Part shown: positions 52,017-59,356 of the stretch, in pieces
Position numbering within the stretch: position 1 is the stretch's first letter
Layout: each line of letters opens with the position of its first letter
Source of the DNA: Acetatifactor muris
GTDB lineage: Bacteria; Bacillota; Clostridia; Lachnospirales; Lachnospiraceae
Direction: 5' to 3'
Assembly (NCBI GenBank): GCA_023663635.1
Contig: JAMPHD010000014.1
Location: 1 to 59,356, forward strand
DNA length: 59,356 nt
Notes under the pieces: model-generated
Databases searched by the model: none
What the model was told of the DNA's origin: nothing
Seen by the model: only the letters and a program-made list of their open reading frames with translations
Position numbers and translations under genes: made by a program

Positions 52017-53761
52017 AGGATCTCTAACAGGCCGTTCTCATCGTTACTCTTTGACGTGACGATGTGAGCGGCTTTTTTGACCGCGTCAGCCGCGTTGGCC
52101 ACGGCGATCCCCGTCCCGGCCGCCTGCAGCATGGAGATGTCATTCTCCGCGTCCCCACAGGCGAAAGTATGGGAGAGGGGCGCGTGCAGATGATCCGCGA
52201 TAAAGCGCAGGGCATTCCCCTTGCCGGCTCCGGCGGGCAGGATCTCCAGATATTGGTCGTTGGAGAAGATCATTTGGAGGCGGTCCGCGCAGTATTCCAA
52301 CAGACTCTCCCTGAATGCCTCCAGGCGGCTTTTATCCGTAAGATGAATCACCTGCAGCTTAAAGCAGCCCTCCGGGAGCGCTCCGGCGATGTCCTCCACA
52401 CATTTTAAGGGCATGTGAATGCGGCTCGTGTAGAAGGCGAGCTCCGCGTTCATGCCGTGACAGACAATCTCCGTATCCGTGTAGCCGTGAATGTGCAGCC
52501 CGCGGGCCTCGGCCGCGGACACGATGTACGCGATATCCCGGTTGGATACGCGATATTCCAAAATGTTGCGTTTCCGGTCACAATCATAGATTAGAGCGCC
52601 ATTGTTGGAGAGGATCAGCATATTGGGGAAGTCAAGCTTTTCCCGCTCCCGCACCTCCAAAATGGAGGGCAGAGGTCTTCCGGAGGACAGGATCAGCCGA
52701 TGGCCGGCGGCGGTCATGCGGTCCAGGGCGGCGCGCATGGCGGGGCTCACCGTGCTGTCATTCAACAGCATGGTGCCGTCCATGTCCGTGAAGAGCAGAT
52801 TGCGCCGGGTGGCGCGGATATCCTCAAGGATGGAGTCCGGAATGTAGAGATGCCCATATCCCGTCGCCAGATCCAATCCCGGCTTGTTGGCCCCGTGAAA
52901 ATCCGACCCGCCGCTGATGAGCAGATTATATTTGGAGGCCAGAGCGCGGATCTGCCGCTCATCCGCGGTGGAGTAGGTGCTGTAGAGGGCCTCGATGCCC
53001 ATCAGCCCCACGGATTTCAATTCCGAGACGAGCGTGTCCAGAACGGAGGAACTCATGCCGTAGAGGATGGGATGAGCCAGTACGGGCACTCCGTCCGCCT
53101 GCAGGATCAGCTCCACGCCTTGGGCGGGGGTCACCTTCTCTCTGGATATATAGCAGGGACAGTGATCCCCTATATAGCGGTCGAAAGCCTCTTTCATGCT
53201 CTTGATATAACCGTGATTTAACAAATATTTGGCATAGTGCGCCCTTGTGATCACGGAGCCCGGAAACTCGGCGAGCAGAGCCTCGTAGCTGATGTCGATC
53301 CCGTGTTCCTGCAGGAGCGCGCACATTTTGCGGTTCCTGAGATCCCTGGACTCCACAAATTCTCTCAGATAGTCCTGAAACTTTTGATTTTTGTAGTCGA
53401 TGAACAATCCCACGATATGGATATCCTTGCCGTGATAATCCGTGGAGAGCTCGATCCCCGGAATGACTTCGGGCACGGCGCGGGCGCCGACAGGGTCGCC
53501 GGCCTGTATATAGCCGTGACGCAATTCCTCCGCGCGGGCAAACGCCTCCTCCAATCCGTCCACGGTGTCGTGATCCGTCAGGGCGAAGGCGGTCAGGCCT
53601 TTTTCCATGGCATAGTCCACCAGTTGGGCAGGGGTGAAAGTGCCGTCGGAGCGGGTGGAGTGCACATGAAGGTCGGTGATACCGCCTTCATGGAGGTCGG
53701 CTGCGCCGCCTCCACGTCGGTCGGTGATACCGCCTCCACGTCGGTCAATACTATTAGTCAT
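51998..53761 (-). CDS. PHP phosphoesterase fused to a Cof-type HAD phosphatase
   Basis: A 587-residue two-domain protein. After an N-terminal Gly/Arg-rich repeat (about 4-27) comes a PHP domain (about 28-310) with all metal motifs: DLHVHSTRSDG, LTDHDTVDG, VIPGIELST and GGSDFHGANKPG. These resemble TrpH/YciV-type nucleotide phosphatases. A Cof-like HAD domain follows (about 320-587): LLFTDMDGTMLLN, LILSSGRPL, NNGALIYD, the cap and FACGDAENDISMLQAAG. These are usually separate proteins. The ATG at 53761 is 6 bases after AAGGAGG and overlaps the ABC-F stop by 8 bases. Confidence 0.85.
   Translation of the reverse strand: MTNSIDRRGGGITDRRGGGAADLHEGGITDLHVHSTRSDGTFTPAQLVDYAMEKGLTAFALTDHDTVDGLEEAFARAEELRHGYIQAGDPVGARAVPEVIPGIELSTDYHGKDIHIVGLFIDYKNQKFQDYLREFVESRDLRNRKMCALLQEHGIDISYEALLAEFPGSVITRAHYAKYLLNHGYIKSMKEAFDRYIGDHCPCYISREKVTPAQGVELILQADGVPVLAHPILYGMSSSVLDTLVSELKSVGLMGIEALYSTYSTADERQIRALASKYNLLISGGSDFHGANKPGLDLATGYGHLYIPDSILEDIRATRRNLLFTDMDGTMLLNDSTVSPAMRAALDRMTAAGHRLILSSGRPLPSILEVREREKLDFPNMLILSNNGALIYDCDRKRNILEYRVSNRDIAYIVSAAEARGLHIHGYTDTEIVCHGMNAELAFYTSRIHMPLKCVEDIAGALPEGCFKLQVIHLTDKSRLEAFRESLLEYCADRLQMIFSNDQYLEILPAGAGKGNALRFIADHLHAPLSHTFACGDAENDISMLQAAGTGIAVANAADAVKKAAHIVTSKSNDENGLLEILERFFE
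53673..53744 (-). repeat. In-frame 24-base tandem repeat at the N-terminus of the PHP-HAD gene
   Basis: Three 24-base units (53721-53744, 53697-53720, 53673-53696) encode DRRGGGIT, DRRGGGAA and DLHEGGIT, immediately before the PHP metal motif DLHVHSTR. The third unit is nearest in sequence to the motif itself, as if the array had grown from it. Confidence 0.85.
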
Positions 53762-55391
53762 CGTCATCCTCCTTGTTGGCGGTGAACACGGTGCGTTTTC
53801 TCGCCATCTCATCATTTTCAAGGTATTCGTCATAGGTGGTGATCTTGTCAACGATGGTGCCGTCGGGCAGGATCTCGATGATGCGGTTCGCCGTGGTCTG
53901 CACAAACTGATGGTCATGGCAGGAGAACAGCGCCACGCCCGGGAACTTGATCAATCCGTTGTTCAGCGCGGTGATGGACTCCATATCCAGATGGTTGGTG
54001 GGCTCGTCCAGCAGCAGACAGTTGGCGCCGCTTATCATCATCTTGGACAAAAGACAGCGCACCTTCTCGCCTCCGGAGAGCACCTTTACCTTCTTCACGC
54101 CGTCTTCGCCGGCAAAGAGCATCCGCCCCAGGAAACCGCGCACATAGGTCACATCCTTCACGGGAGAGTATCCTGTGAGCCAGTCCACGATCGTCAGATC
54201 ATTGTCAAACTCCTCCGTGCTGTCCTTGGGAAAATAAGCCTGTGAGGTGGTGACGCCCCATTTGTATTGTCCCTCGTCCGGCTCCAGTTCCCCCATGAGG
54301 ATCTGAAAGAGCGTGGTCTTGGCCAACTCATTGCCGCCCACGAGAGCGATCTTGTCCTCATGTCCCATGACGAAGGAGACATCGTCCAATACTTTCTCGC
54401 CATTGACGGTCTTGGAGAGATGCTCCACCGCCAGAACCTCATTTCCGATCTCGCGATCCGGTCTGAAGTCGATATAGGGATATTTTCTGGAGGAGGGCTT
54501 GATCTCATCCAACTCGATCTTCTCCAGCGCGCGTTTCCGGGAAGTGGCCTGCTTGGACTTGGAGGCGTTGGCGGAGAAACGGGAGATGAACTCCTGCAGC
54601 TCCTTGATCTTCTCCTCCTTCTTCTTGTTGGCCTCCTTCATCTGTTTGACGAGGAGCTGGCTGGACTCGTACCAGAAGTCATAATTGCCCGCGTAGAGCT
54701 GAATTTTGCCATAGTCGATGTCCGCGATATGCGTGCAGACCTTGTTCAAAAAGTAGCGGTCGTGGCTTACCACAATGACGGTGTTCTCGAAACCGATCAA
54801 AAACTCCTCCAACCACGCGATGGCGTCCAGATCCAGATGGTTGGTGGGCTCGTCCAACAGCAGTATGTCCGGATTGCCGAACAGGGCCTTGGCCAACAGC
54901 ACCTTCACCTTGATGGGGCTCTCCAGATCTTTCATGACCGCATAGTGATGTTCCGTGTCAATGCCCAGACCGTTTAGGAGCATGGCGGCGTTGGACTCCG
55001 CCTCCCAACCGTCCATCTCGGCGAACTCCGCCTCCAGTTCGCTGGCACGGATACCGTCCTCATCGGAGAAATCCTCCTTGGCGTAGATGGCCTCCTTTTC
55101 CTTCATGATCTGAAACAGGCGCTCATTTCCCATGATCACCGTATCCATGACCACGCAGTCATCATATTTGAAATGATCCTGCTCCAACACGGAGAGACGC
55201 TGCCCGGGGGTGATGAACACATCTCCCTTGGTAGTCTCCAGTTTCCCGGAGAGAATCTTCAGAAAAGTGGACTTCCCGGCGCCGTTCGCGCCGATCAGGC
55301 CGTAGCAGTTCCCCTCGGTGAACTTGATGTTCACATCCTCAAATAAAGCTTTCTTGCCGATTCGTAAGGTTACATTGTTTGCACTGATCAT
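53754..55391 (-). CDS. ABC-F ATPase (YkpA/YbiT-like)
   Basis: A soluble protein with two ABC domains and no membrane part; ABC-F proteins act on ribosomes. Domain 1 has Walker A GANGAGKST and LLDEPTNHLD. Its signature reads DLESPIKVK instead of an LSGGE-type motif. The linker (about 245-320) is the charged ANKKKEEKIKELQEF region. Domain 2 has a variant Walker A VGGNELAKTT (Ala for Gly, usual for YkpA-type), an intact VLSGGEKVRCLL and LLDEPTNHLD. At 545 residues it is of normal size. The tail ends in EDDDD. Confidence 0.92.
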   Translation of the reverse strand: MISANNVTLRIGKKALFEDVNIKFTEGNCYGLIGANGAGKSTFLKILSGKLETTKGDVFITPGQRLSVLEQDHFKYDDCVVMDTVIMGNERLFQIMKEKEAIYAKEDFSDEDGIRASELEAEFAEMDGWEAESNAAMLLNGLGIDTEHHYAVMKDLESPIKVKVLLAKALFGNPDILLLDEPTNHLDLDAIAWLEEFLIGFENTVIVVSHDRYFLNKVCTHIADIDYGKIQLYAGNYDFWYESSQLLVKQMKEANKKKEEKIKELQEFISRFSANASKSKQATSRKRALEKIELDEIKPSSRKYPYIDFRPDREIGNEVLAVEHLSKTVNGEKVLDDVSFVMGHEDKIALVGGNELAKTTLFQILMGELEPDEGQYKWGVTTSQAYFPKDSTEEFDNDLTIVDWLTGYSPVKDVTYVRGFLGRMLFAGEDGVKKVKVLSGGEKVRCLLSKMMISGANCLLLDEPTNHLDMESITALNNGLIKFPGVALFSCHDHQFVQTTANRIIEILPDGTIVDKITTYDEYLENDEMARKRTVFTANKEDDDD

Positions 55392-55460
55392 TTTTAAATC
55401 CCCTGCTCGTTTTCTTTTTTAAATTCTACATAATAAATGCCGTTTCGGGCTACTCTACCT

Positions 55461-55488
55461 ATTATACATAAAACCGCAGCTTTTTCAA
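55461..55488 (-). promoter_or_regulatory. Promoter of the ABC-F gene
   Basis: On the minus strand TTGAAA (55483-55488) and TATAAT (55461-55466) with a 16-base spacer, 70 bases before the start codon. Confidence 0.75.
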
Positions 55489-55516
55489 GAAAATTCTTAA
55501 GGTTATCGATTAAGCC

Positions 55517-55545
55517 TTGTTCTTCGGAAAAAATGAGACTATAAT
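55517..55545 (+). promoter_or_regulatory. Promoter of the glycerophosphodiesterase gene
   Basis: TTGTTC (55517-55522) and a perfect TATAAT (55540-55545) are separated by 17 bases, about 49 bases before the start codon. Confidence 0.78.
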
Positions 55546-55593
55546 AAGGCGGGAGTTATGACGGATAAAATTCGGTGAAGGAGGAGAGAAAGC

Positions 55594-56454
55594 ATGAATC
55601 CGACACAAGTGATCAATATGGCGCTCGTCGTCCTGTTTGTATTAGTGCTCCTGAGTCTGGGATACTTGGGGTTGATCAGCCCCAGGATCTTTCACAGACC
55701 GAGGCGGGAGCAGTTTAAGAGATGGCTGTACGCGCACAGGGGGCTGCATGACAATGCCGCCGACGCGCCCGAGAACTCTATGGCCGCTTTCGCAAAGGCG
55801 GTGGAGGCGGGATACGGCATCGAGCTTGACATTCAGCTCTCCAAAGACAAAGTGCCCGTGGTATTTCACGATTTTACCCTGCAGAGAGCCTGCGGCGTAA
55901 AGGGCAAAGTGAGCGATTACACCTATGAGGAATTGCAGGAGTTTCGGCTGTTCAAGTCCCGGGAGAGGATCCCGAAGTTTGAGGATGTGCTGGAACTGGT
56001 GGACGGCAAAGTGCCCCTGATCGTGGAATTTAAGATAGAATTCAAAGATCTGTCCCTGTGCCCCATCGCGGACAATCTGCTCAGGCGCTATTCCGGACTG
56101 TACTGTATGGAGTCATTCAATCCTTTGGGTGTCTGGTGGTATCGCCGCCATAGGCGGGACGTGATGCGCGGGCAGCTCTCGGACGCTTTTCTGCGGGAAG
56201 GCCGCTACAGAGGGCCGCTCTATTTCGCGTTACAGAATCTGTTGGCCAATTTTATCAGCAGACCTGATTTTATCGCCTACCCGAGCAAATATCCCCGCAC
56301 TCTGTCCCGCAAGATCTGCTGCGGCCCGCTGGGGGCCATGGGGGCCGCGTGGACCGTGAAGAGCCAGGCGGAACTGGATCGGGCGGGAAGAGATTTCGAT
56401 ATTTTTATCTTTGAGGGCTTTCGTCCCAATGCGCATTCTCATGGAGCCGCGTGA
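55594..56454 (+). CDS. Membrane-anchored glycerophosphodiester phosphodiesterase
   Basis: Hydrolyses glycerophosphodiesters to glycerol-3-phosphate and an alcohol, possibly recycling lipids or teichoic acid parts. One N-terminal helix (about 7-32) anchors it. The TIM-barrel motifs follow: YAHRGLHDNAADAPENSMAAF (HR and EN), YGIELDIQLSKDKVPVVFHDFTLQRACG (E-x-D and HD) and VEFKIEF. It keeps the catalytic HR...E-D...H layout. At 286 residues it is slightly longer than soluble forms because of the anchor. AAGGAGGAG precedes ATG 55594. Confidence 0.9.
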   Translation: MNPTQVINMALVVLFVLVLLSLGYLGLISPRIFHRPRREQFKRWLYAHRGLHDNAADAPENSMAAFAKAVEAGYGIELDIQLSKDKVPVVFHDFTLQRACGVKGKVSDYTYEELQEFRLFKSRERIPKFEDVLELVDGKVPLIVEFKIEFKDLSLCPIADNLLRRYSGLYCMESFNPLGVWWYRRHRRDVMRGQLSDAFLREGRYRGPLYFALQNLLANFISRPDFIAYPSKYPRTLSRKICCGPLGAMGAAWTVKSQAELDRAGRDFDIFIFEGFRPNAHSHGAA

Positions 56455-56461
56455 AAAACGC

Positions 56462-56490
56462 TTGCCATTTCCCTCCGGATGTTATATGGT
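56462..56490 (+). promoter_or_regulatory. Likely promoter of ppdK
   Basis: TTGCCA (56462-56467) and TATGGT (56485-56490) with a 17-base spacer, 46 bases before the start codon. Confidence 0.6.
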
Positions 56491-56535
56491 GGAGACATAA
56501 ACGCAGATTAATGAATATAAAGAGGGAGAGAAAAA

Positions 56536-59160
56536 ATGAAGAAATGGGTGTATTTGTTTACCGAGGGCAGTGCGGATATGAGGGAACTGCTCGGCGGCAA
56601 GGGAGCGAATCTGGCGGAGATGACCAATATCGGCCTTCCCGTTCCCCAGGGATTTACCATTACCACCGAGGCCTGTACGCAATACTACGAGGATGGCCGT
56701 GAGATCAATGATGAGATTCAGGGTCAGATCAATGAATACATCGTCAAAATGGAGGAGATCACCGGGAAGAAGTTCGGAGATCCGGAGAATCCTCTGCTGG
56801 TATCCGTGCGCTCCGGCGCAAGGGCATCCATGCCCGGCATGATGGATACCATATTGAACCTCGGCCTGAACGGGGACGTGGTGGACGCGATGGCGGAGAG
56901 ATCCGGCAATCCCCGCTGGGCATGGGACTGCTACAGAAGATTTATTCAGATGTACTCCGACGTGGTCATGGAGGTCGGAAAGAAATATTTTGAGCAGCTC
57001 ATTGATGCCATGAAGGCGAAGAAGGACGTGAAATTGGATGTGGAGCTCTCCGCGGAGGATTTAAAAGAACTGGCGGATCAGTTCAAGGCTGAGTACAAGG
57101 CCAAGATCGGTGCGGATTTTCCCGATGATCCCAAGGAGCAGCTCATGGGAGCCGTCAAGGCCGTGTTCCGCTCCTGGGACAATCCCCGCGCCAATGTGTA
57201 CCGCCGCGACAATGACATCCCCTATTCCTGGGGCACTGCCGTGAACGTGCAGTCCATGGTCTTTGGCAATATGGGGGACGACTGTGGCACGGGTGTGGCG
57301 TTTACCCGTGATCCGGCCACCGGAGCCAAGGGATTGTTCGGTGAGTTTCTCACCAACGCGCAGGGGGAGGACGTGGTCGCAGGCGTCCGCACACCCATGA
57401 AGATCGCTGAGATGAAGGATAAATTCCCGGAGGCTTTTGCGCAGTTTGAGAAAGTATGCGCCACTCTGGAGGATCACTATAGAGATATGCAGGACATGGA
57501 GTTCACCGTGGAGCACGGCAAACTCTACATGCTGCAGACCAGAAACGGCAAGCGGACCGCGCAGGCCGCGCTGAAGATCGCCTGTGATCTGGTGGATGAG
57601 GGCGTGAGAACGGAGAAGGAGGCGGTGGCCATGATCGACCCCCGCAATCTGGACACTTTGCTCCATCCCCAATTTGACCCCGCCGCGCTGAAGGCGGCAA
57701 CACCCATAGGAAAAGGCTTGGGAGCCTCTCCCGGCGCCGCCTGCGGCAAGATCGTCTTCACGGCGGAGGACGCGGAGAAACAGGCCGCAAGAGGAGAACG
57801 GGTGGTGTTGGTCCGTCTGGAGACATCCCCCGAGGACATCACCGGCATGAAGGCGGCACAGGGTATTTTGACCGTCCGCGGAGGCATGACCTCCCATGCG
57901 GCAGTGGTGGCGCGGAACATGGGAACCTGCTGCGTATCCGGCTGCGGCGAGATCGCCATGGATGAGGAAAACAAGAGATTTACCCTTGCCGGCAAAGAGT
58001 TTGTCGAGGGAGATTGGTTCTCTCTGGACGGTTCCACGGGCAATATCTATGACGGCGATATCAGGACGGTGGATGCCACCATCTCCGGCGAGTTCGGCCG
58101 CGTGATGGCATGGGTCGACAAATACAGAAAATTAAAAGTGCGCACCAACGCGGACACCCCCGCGGACGCGCGCAAGGCCCGCGAACTGGGAGCCGAGGGG
58201 ATCGGTCTGTGCCGCACGGAGCATATGTTCTTTGAGGAGGAGAGGATCGCCGCGTTCCGCGAGATGATCTGCGCGGATACTCCCGAGGAGAGAGAAATCG
58301 CACTGGAGAAGATCCTGCCTTATCAGCAGAGTGATTTTGAACAACTTTACGAGACATTGGAGGGCAATCCCGTCACCATACGTTTTCTGGATCCCCCTCT
58401 GCATGAGTTTGTGCCCACCGAGGAGGCAGATATCGAGCGCTTGGCCAAGGCGCAGGGCAAGGATGTGAGCGCCATCAGAAACATCATCGCCGCTCTGCAC
58501 GAGTTTAATCCCATGATGGGACACAGGGGCTGCCGTCTGGCAGTGACCTATCCCGAGATCGCCCGTATGCAGACCAAGGCCGTCATCCGTGCCGCCATTG
58601 CGGTACAGAAAGCTCACGGCGATTGGAAGATCAGGCCCGAGATCATGATCCCGCTGATCTGTGAGGTCAGGGAACTCAAATTTGTGAAAAAGACGGTGGT
58701 GGAGACTGCGGATGCTGAGATCGCGGCGGCAGGCATCCCGTTGGAATATGAGGTGGGCACCATGATCGAGATTCCCAGGGCGGCCCTCACGGCAGACGAG
58801 ATTGCGGCCGAGGCGGATTTCTTCTGTTTCGGCACCAATGACCTGACCCAGATGACCTTCGGATTCTCCCGGGACGATGCCGGCAAATTCCTGAACGCCT
58901 ACTATGAGACCAAGATTTTTGAGAACGATCCCTTTGTGAAACTGGATCAAACGGGCGTGGGCAAGCTGATGGAGACGGCCATCCGCCTGGGCAAACCCGC
59001 CAATCCCAACCTGCACATCGGCATCTGCGGCGAGCACGGCGGCGATCCCTCCTCCGTGGAATTCTGCCACAGGATCGGCTTGGACTATGTGTCCTGTTCA
59101 CCGTTCCGCGTGCCCATCGCCAGACTGGCGGCGGCACAGGCGGCTATCAATAATTCATGA
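56536..59160 (+). CDS. ppdK: Pyruvate, phosphate dikinase
   Basis: Interconverts pyruvate, ATP and phosphate with phosphoenolpyruvate, AMP and pyrophosphate. It has the N-terminal ATP-grasp domain (LLGGKGANLAEMT, VSVRSGARASMPGMMDTILNLG), the swivelling phosphohistidine domain with GGMTSHAAVVARNMG (catalytic His about residue 454), then the PEP/pyruvate barrel with RTEHMFF, GTNDLTQMTFGFSRDDA and the CGEHGGDP motif (Cys about residue 832). At 874 residues it is the standard bacterial length. Its role here is probably glycolytic/gluconeogenic with pyrophosphate, as in many anaerobes (inference). Confidence 0.98.
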   Translation: MKKWVYLFTEGSADMRELLGGKGANLAEMTNIGLPVPQGFTITTEACTQYYEDGREINDEIQGQINEYIVKMEEITGKKFGDPENPLLVSVRSGARASMPGMMDTILNLGLNGDVVDAMAERSGNPRWAWDCYRRFIQMYSDVVMEVGKKYFEQLIDAMKAKKDVKLDVELSAEDLKELADQFKAEYKAKIGADFPDDPKEQLMGAVKAVFRSWDNPRANVYRRDNDIPYSWGTAVNVQSMVFGNMGDDCGTGVAFTRDPATGAKGLFGEFLTNAQGEDVVAGVRTPMKIAEMKDKFPEAFAQFEKVCATLEDHYRDMQDMEFTVEHGKLYMLQTRNGKRTAQAALKIACDLVDEGVRTEKEAVAMIDPRNLDTLLHPQFDPAALKAATPIGKGLGASPGAACGKIVFTAEDAEKQAARGERVVLVRLETSPEDITGMKAAQGILTVRGGMTSHAAVVARNMGTCCVSGCGEIAMDEENKRFTLAGKEFVEGDWFSLDGSTGNIYDGDIRTVDATISGEFGRVMAWVDKYRKLKVRTNADTPADARKARELGAEGIGLCRTEHMFFEEERIAAFREMICADTPEEREIALEKILPYQQSDFEQLYETLEGNPVTIRFLDPPLHEFVPTEEADIERLAKAQGKDVSAIRNIIAALHEFNPMMGHRGCRLAVTYPEIARMQTKAVIRAAIAVQKAHGDWKIRPEIMIPLICEVRELKFVKKTVVETADAEIAAAGIPLEYEVGTMIEIPRAALTADEIAAEADFFCFGTNDLTQMTFGFSRDDAGKFLNAYYETKIFENDPFVKLDQTGVGKLMETAIRLGKPANPNLHIGICGEHGGDPSSVEFCHRIGLDYVSCSPFRVPIARLAAAQAAINNS

Positions 59161-59190
59161 CAATAGAATTCTGTTTTTGAATTCTATTGT
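59160..59190 (+). other. Perfect 12-pair palindrome at the ppdK stop codon
   Basis: ACAATAGAATTC (59160-59171) pairs with GAATTCTATTGT (59179-59190) around a TGTTTTT loop, beginning at the last base of the stop codon. No T tract follows, so it is probably an mRNA 3' stabiliser or an ancillary element. Confidence 0.7.
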
Positions 59191-59285
59191 AGATGCCATA
59201 GGAATTTTGGTACGATTTGGCGAAAGTGTAGAGAAATGGCTTGAAAAAGCTGAAAGCAGGGCTTTCAGCTGGGGATTTTGAGCGC

Positions 59286-59325
59286 AGAGGGGTTCACCGG
59301 AGTGGCTGGTGGGCTCCTCTTTTTT
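59286..59325 (+). terminator. Rho-independent terminator of ppdK
   Basis: AGAGGGGTTCACC (59286-59298) pairs with GGTGGGCTCCTCT (59308-59320), 13 pairs with three G-U, followed by six T residues. The 95 bases between the palindrome and this stem show no gene. Confidence 0.85.
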
Positions 59326-59356
59326 GCGTTTTGGGATAGGGCTGTGAATATGGCGA

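Noticed and set aside
59087..59281. Plus-strand open frame running past the ppdK stop
   Set aside because: Overlaps the ppdK end in another frame, lacks a ribosome site, and crosses the palindrome.

Overview
The window looks like chromosome of a Gram-positive, monoderm gut Firmicute, most likely a member of the Lachnospiraceae (inference). The reasons are the dgt-dnaG-rpoD-trmK order, an A-type RNase P RNA, a pyruvate,phosphate dikinase, a PyrBI pair with a zinc-ribbon PyrI, sortase-type surface anchoring (SPKTG), and several small families common in that group (zinc ribbon plus membrane protein, CmpB-like permeases, a DUF6033-like protein). Ribosome binding sites are strong AGGAGG/AAAGG types and they settle many starts. 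I see no rRNA, CRISPR array, insertion sequence or prophage.

Layout. 1-3.5 kb: the end of an unknown gene whose last residues resemble a type I secretion signal, then a HlyB-like ABC exporter with an inactive C39 domain and a HlyD-like adaptor. 3.6-6.8 kb: tRNA-Leu(CAG), then an acyltransferase / zinc-ribbon membrane protein / esterase cluster. 6.9-13.4 kb: housekeeping genes dgt, dnaG, rpoD, trmK and a TGS-domain nucleoside kinase. 13.4-16.4 kb: a polytopic GT-C-like membrane protein, rnpB and a membrane-anchored serine protease. 16.4-19.5 kb: a metal (probably zinc) island with a very His-rich COG0523 GTPase, a second G3E GTPase fused to a YcgQ-like domain, and a ZIP transporter. 19.5-25.4 kb: a YlmH-like S4 protein, a CmpB-like protein, an ECF sigma/anti-sigma pair and a two-component system. 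25.4-34.7 kb: a possible motility/surface region with a sigma-D (sigma-28)-type promoter before two coiled-coil proteins, a 1626-residue sortase-anchored repeat protein with a structured leader, and an EAL phosphodiesterase with a degenerate GGDEF domain.

34.7-38 kb: pyrI and pyrB on the minus strand, a nitroreductase, a PH-domain protein and another CmpB-like protein. 38.1-42.7 kb: a folate operon (folC, folE, HD protein, folP, folB-folK fusion) followed by an ArsR/SmtB repressor with a complete alpha-5 zinc site. 42.7-45.1 kb: a beta-propeller-like lipoprotein/membrane protein divergent from pheA. 45.2-51.6 kb: a DUF815 AAA ATPase, ppx, ppk1, maf and a HAD phosphatase. 51.7-55.4 kb: a small acidic protein, a PHP-Cof HAD fusion and an ABC-F ATPase. 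55.6-59.2 kb: a membrane-anchored glycerophosphodiesterase and ppdK.

The most unusual content is: (i) a HlyB/HlyD-type export pair in what looks like a single-membrane cell, preceded by a putative RTX-like C-terminal signal; (ii) the sigma-D promoter ahead of two uncharacterised proteins; (iii) a promoter/operator-like element shared by the big surface protein and the c-di-GMP phosphodiesterase, plus a long-stem leader RNA in front of the former; (iv) the PHP-HAD fusion with an in-frame 24-bp repeat at its N-terminus; and (v) a recurring pattern of short tandem duplications that start at or near gene stop codons.
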